From Sulfuricurvum sp. (lineage in GTDB: Bacteria > Campylobacterota > Campylobacteria > Campylobacterales > Sulfurimonadaceae), in the NCBI GenBank assembly GCA_011391735.1, contig JAABPY010000054.1, positions 1-36,516 on the forward strand: DNA of 36,516 bases. Reading direction: 5' to 3'. This document shows positions 33,676-36,516 of the stretch, piece after piece (position 1 is the stretch's first letter; each line of letters opens with the position of its first letter). Made by a program: the position numbers and the translations under genes. The notes beneath the pieces are model-generated. The model was given only the letters and a program-made list of their open reading frames with translations. It did no database searches and had not been told where the DNA came from.

Positions 33676-33681
33676 ATTATA
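33676..33681 (-). promoter_or_regulatory. Candidate -10 box of the lipoprotein-ompA pair
   Basis: TATAAT on the minus strand lies about 33 bases before the lipoprotein ATG, in an 83-base intergenic stretch that also holds the AAGGGG ribosome-binding site. No strong -35 match. Confidence 0.5.
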
Positions 33682-33725
33682 GGTAACAAAACCTTAATAT
33701 GTTATGAATTGTTTCTTTTAACTAC

Positions 33726-34823
33726 CTAATTTGTAAAAGTATAGTTGATTCCCACTTGACACCATCCGAATGGGTGGTCAAAGGATGTTTGGCTGTATTT
33801 GTTGTAAAGGAATGGGATGGTTCCGTTGAATTGACGATAGAGGTAGGTTCCCCCGATATTGACCCCAAGATTGGGGGTAATATTATAAGATAAGAGCATT
33901 TCAAGGGTATGGTTTGTGTTTAAAAAATTGAGTCCATTTTCTCGAAATAGTTTTTTGTATTCATAATTAGTGGTTAGCACGGTATTAAAAGGGGTATTGA
34001 CGGCTAGGTTAAATCCTGCACTGGCATAATTTTCATTACGATTTAAAGAGATCGGAAAATTCGTATACGTTACAAACAAGTCCTTAAAACTATTGCCAGC
34101 AAGATCATCCATGTTGGTATCTATGGTCGTTGAAATAGTAGTATGTCCAAGCTCCATGTAGAGGGATGGAGAGAAGGTTTCAAATCCCATGGCAATACTG
34201 GTACGACCATAAAACGTTTGATCGCTCATACTATCAATGGAAATTTCAGGATGGGAACTTTTTGGAAATTTTATCCATGAAGAATCATCAGTTTTTTTTG
34301 CCAACCAAAGATGTTCATCTGTTTCAGCAACTTGTATATTTTTCCCAAGTTTATCAATATAGTATTGTATATCCGCAGCAGAGGACATACTCACTTTTTT
34401 CCCTTTATTTCCTCTAAATCCTATATCAACCCCTACGGTAATCAACGAAGAGGGTTTGAAGATATACCGTCCATACCCCCCATACGATAGAACATCAAGG
34501 GTAGATGACCCATAGCCGATAGTTTGAGAGGAGAGGTTGAAATTGAGTAAACTATTGGCCAAGGGGGAGTAGTTGGTCACTATTTTATGAGAAGTATAGT
34601 CCCCTAATCCATTGGTTTGTACGGTATTGGAGGAACCAAACTCCGACTCTCTGACATTAAAAACATCCAGCGTATTGTTCATCGCTTTGTATTGATAAGA
34701 GACTTCAATCGCATTGGTTGGGAGGGCAAGAGGAGCCTTAGACTCCCCTATGTAGTCAGCACTAAGGGTACTTTGAAGTCCAAAAAGGAGACAAGAGCAT
34801 AAGAGGGAAGTCTGTAATTTCAT
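33726..34823 (-). CDS. Outer-membrane beta-barrel protein, unassigned
   Basis: A 365-residue protein with signal peptide (SLLCSCLLFGLQSTLSA). The mature part consists of alternating strands rich in Tyr, Gly, Thr and Asn (IEVSYQYKAMNN, GGYGRYIFKPS, TVLTTNYEYKKLF) and ends WCQVGINYTFTN, a barrel-closing strand, although the final Phe is followed by two residues. No porin family could be named; it may be a transporter or a structural OMP. It begins 15 bases after the bioB stop, likely in the topA-bioB transcript. Confidence 0.75.
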   Translation of the reverse strand: MKLQTSLLCSCLLFGLQSTLSADYIGESKAPLALPTNAIEVSYQYKAMNNTLDVFNVRESEFGSSNTVQTNGLGDYTSHKIVTNYSPLANSLLNFNLSSQTIGYGSSTLDVLSYGGYGRYIFKPSSLITVGVDIGFRGNKGKKVSMSSAADIQYYIDKLGKNIQVAETDEHLWLAKKTDDSSWIKFPKSSHPEISIDSMSDQTFYGRTSIAMGFETFSPSLYMELGHTTISTTIDTNMDDLAGNSFKDLFVTYTNFPISLNRNENYASAGFNLAVNTPFNTVLTTNYEYKKLFRENGLNFLNTNHTLEMLLSYNITPNLGVNIGGTYLYRQFNGTIPFLYNKYSQTSFDHPFGWCQVGINYTFTN

Positions 34824-34838
34824 TTCAATTCCATGTAT

Positions 34839-35678
34839 TTAGATAGATTGGGCAACGTCCAGCCCCATTTTTTGAAGCATTTCCAAATCGGTATGAACCT
34901 CTCGTCCTGCTGTTGTGAGATAATTTCCCAAAACAATACTATTTGCCCCCGCTTCAAAAATCTCATTTTGCCGTTGACCGAAGGTGATCTCACGCCCCCC
35001 TGCAATCATAATCCGATCGGCTTGATCCAAAACAGTTCGTGAGAGACGGATAAGATCCAGTGATTCCTCTACGGTAAGAGAGTTGGGTGCTAGAGGCAAT
35101 GCCGCATTATGATGGTAAAAGTTCAACGGCACAGAGACGGGATTGAGCGATTTGAGGGAGTGGAGCATACTGAGGCGATCTTCGTGCGTCTCCCCCATTC
35201 CGAAAATCCCTCCACTGATAAGTTTTAGCCCTACTTCGTTGACATTTTCGCATGTCTCATACCGTTCGTCCCATGGGTGGGTGGTACACACTTGAGGATA
35301 AAATTCTCGGCTTGTTTCGAGATTATGGTTATACGCACCAATCCCTGCTTTTTGTAGTTCACGCAGCTGTTCGACGCTTGCTGTACCGTTACAGGCGATC
35401 AGACGCAGACGGGGGACTTCACGTTTCAACGTCGTCGCAATGGTACAGACAAAATCGAGGGTTTTATCGTCCAACCCTTTTTGAGCCGTGACGAGACAAA
35501 ATCCCAGTGCGCCAAGGGACTCCATACGACGTGCTTCATCGAGGATTTGATCCATTGGTTTTTGTTTATATCGCTGGATATCGGCTTTGTATTTGACGCT
35601 TTGAGAACAAAATTTACAATCTTCGTTACAGGTACCGCTGTTGATATTACAAATAGAGCAGAGAAATATTTTTTTCAT
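34839..35678 (-). CDS. bioB: Biotin synthase BioB (epsilonproteobacterial type)
   Basis: Radical-SAM enzyme inserting sulfur into dethiobiotin, 279 residues. The radical-SAM cluster motif is CNEDCKFCSQS. Of the residues that hold the second Fe-S cluster in E. coli BioB, the Cys in LGFCLVT, the Cys in LIACNGT and the Arg in AGGREIT are kept, but the one expected in 'K-V-C-S-G-G' reads KLISGG, so that ligand (Cys188 in E. coli) is Ile. The rest of the sequence is typical. It overlaps the phosphodiesterase gene by ATGA. bioA, bioD and bioF are not in the window; topA-bioB proximity is also seen in Campylobacter jejuni. Confidence 0.92.
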   Translation of the reverse strand: MKKIFLCSICNINSGTCNEDCKFCSQSVKYKADIQRYKQKPMDQILDEARRMESLGALGFCLVTAQKGLDDKTLDFVCTIATTLKREVPRLRLIACNGTASVEQLRELQKAGIGAYNHNLETSREFYPQVCTTHPWDERYETCENVNEVGLKLISGGIFGMGETHEDRLSMLHSLKSLNPVSVPLNFYHHNAALPLAPNSLTVEESLDLIRLSRTVLDQADRIMIAGGREITFGQRQNEIFEAGANSIVLGNYLTTAGREVHTDLEMLQKMGLDVAQSI

Positions 35679-36196
35679 TTTTTGGATCTTTCAAAAGTAT
35701 AGTGGGTCTCTTCGAATGCTACATTGCCAATAGGACGTGTATAACGTGTGACCTTGAACGCTGTATCGGTGATTTCTAGCATTACACATGAGGAGAGTGG
35801 CTCATCCCGTGCGCACGCTTCCCCTGGATTGAGAAAAAGGGTAGCGTTCTTAAAATCGCACTCAAAGACGTGGGTATGCCCAAAAAGAATCACCTCCGCA
35901 TCGGCATTCATATAAAAGGGGAGGTGCATCAGCTTGCACTTTGTTTTTGCCAGCGTAAAATAGTGAGGTTCTTGGACGAGATTGTATTGATTATGAAATT
36001 CAACCAATTTGGCATCATTATTTCCATACACGGCAATGTATTTTAGACCGCTGTTTTTGAGCTGTTCGAGCATTTGGGGCTTGACAATGTCCCCTGCGTG
36101 GATGAGAAATTCAGCACCACGGGCTTTGAGATGGTCGATTACTTTTTGGGAACGTCCCACTTTGGAATGGGTATCGGAAAGTAATCCGATTTTCAT
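35675..36196 (-). CDS. YfcE/MJ0936-type metallophosphodiesterase
   Basis: Calcineurin-like phosphoesterase of the small YfcE class, 173 residues, cytoplasmic. Two-metal-site residues lie in LSDTHSKVG, HAGDIV, YGNNDAK, LFGHTHVFE and LNPGEACARDE. The family hydrolyses phosphodiesters in vitro (for example bis-pNPP); the natural substrate is unknown. It is linked by ATGA overlaps both to topA upstream and to bioB downstream. Confidence 0.9.
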   Translation of the reverse strand: MKIGLLSDTHSKVGRSQKVIDHLKARGAEFLIHAGDIVKPQMLEQLKNSGLKYIAVYGNNDAKLVEFHNQYNLVQEPHYFTLAKTKCKLMHLPFYMNADAEVILFGHTHVFECDFKNATLFLNPGEACARDEPLSSCVMLEITDTAFKVTRYTRPIGNVAFEETHYTFERSKK

Positions 36197-36516
36197 TCAC
36201 CGCCCTCTTCTCTTGGCGTTCTATTTTTGCACTTGACACACTCATAGACCTCTTTGTTTCGATAGGTACGTGGAGCCAATGCACCGCCACACCCTTGAAC
36301 TTCACATTTATGCAAACTGGGTTCGAATTTGGAGATAAAGGTACACTTCGGATAGTGTTCACATCCCCAAAATGCTCCACGACGGGATTGTCTCCACAGT
36401 AGTTTTCCGCCACAATCGGGACAGGGGACGTCGGAAAATTTCGTCTCTTGATTGAGGGTTTTCGTATTTTTACACTCAGGGTAGCCGCTGCATGCCAAAA
36501 ATTGACCATTACGACC
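36193..36516 (-). CDS. topA: DNA topoisomerase I, C-terminal zinc-ribbon part (gene runs off the window)
   Basis: Only the last 107 residues are inside the window. GRNGQFLACSGYPECKNT is the standard first zinc-ribbon entry of bacterial TopA. CPDCGGKL...GCEHYPKC forms a second C4 zinc finger, and CEVQGCGG...CVKC a third. Topoisomerase I relaxes negative supercoils; these ribbons bind single-stranded DNA. The 5' end lies beyond the right edge. It overlaps the phosphodiesterase gene by ATGA. Confidence 0.93.
   Translation of the reverse strand, partial: GRNGQFLACSGYPECKNTKTLNQETKFSDVPCPDCGGKLLWRQSRRGAFWGCEHYPKCTFISKFEPSLHKCEVQGCGGALAPRTYRNKEVYECVKCKNRTPREEGGE

Overview
The window looks like chromosomal DNA from a Campylobacterota (epsilonproteobacterial) organism, most likely a free-living, motile sulfur or hydrogen oxidiser of the Sulfuricurvum/Sulfurimonas type. 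The evidence is a receiver-less CheB, a flagellin behind a sigma-54 promoter, a Campylobacter-type BioB next to topA, LuxS, KpsF, many PAS/GGDEF signalling proteins, and tightly packed genes joined by ATGA or TAATG overlaps. The genus is an inference. I see no rRNA, CRISPR array, transposase or prophage block.

Layout. 1-1253 (minus): an M15-type peptidase and a guanine-deaminase-like protein. 1354-5594 (plus): two co-transcribed cyclic-di-GMP proteins, each with four N-terminal CBS motifs. 5608-9752 (minus): an unassigned protein, then a response regulator and a soluble PAS histidine kinase. 9839-11325 (plus): two overlapping unassigned genes; the second resembles phage/plasmid replisome organisers. 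11372-12844 (minus): flagellin with a sigma-54 promoter. 12949-16717 (minus): MCP-cheB-cheR-mnmD. 16787-18071 (minus): luxS with two small unassigned genes. 18164-19728 (plus): a class II aldolase, a REP-like palindrome and a small monooxygenase. 19733-20020 (minus): a reduced orphan HicB-like protein. 20151-20665 (minus): a five-tRNA operon (Pro-His-Arg-Arg-Leu) behind a consensus sigma-70 promoter. 20830-23558 (minus): nnr-purN-thiG. 23591-26687 (plus): kpsF-rluB-family-rarA. 26693-30193 (minus): metH, preceded by an overlooked 25-codon small gene. 30472-31005 (plus): msrA. 31042-36516 (minus): topA (partial), a phosphodiesterase, bioB, an outer-membrane protein, a lipoprotein and an OmpA-like protein.

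How the genes work together. Several genes serve signal transduction and motility: cyclic-di-GMP turnover, the PAS kinase/regulator pair, receptor adaptation (MCP, CheB, CheR) and the flagellar filament. LuxS and MetH lie on the same metabolic loop: LuxS releases homocysteine from S-ribosylhomocysteine and MetH remethylates it. The minus-strand cluster at the right end builds cell-envelope proteins behind topA and bioB.

The least explained items are the replisome-organiser-like gene pair (9839-11325), the 25-codon gene with the best Shine-Dalgarno of the window (30318-30395), the luxS partner genes, the reduced HicB with phased repeats, and a BioB lacking one of the cysteines that hold the auxiliary Fe-S cluster in the E. 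coli enzyme.
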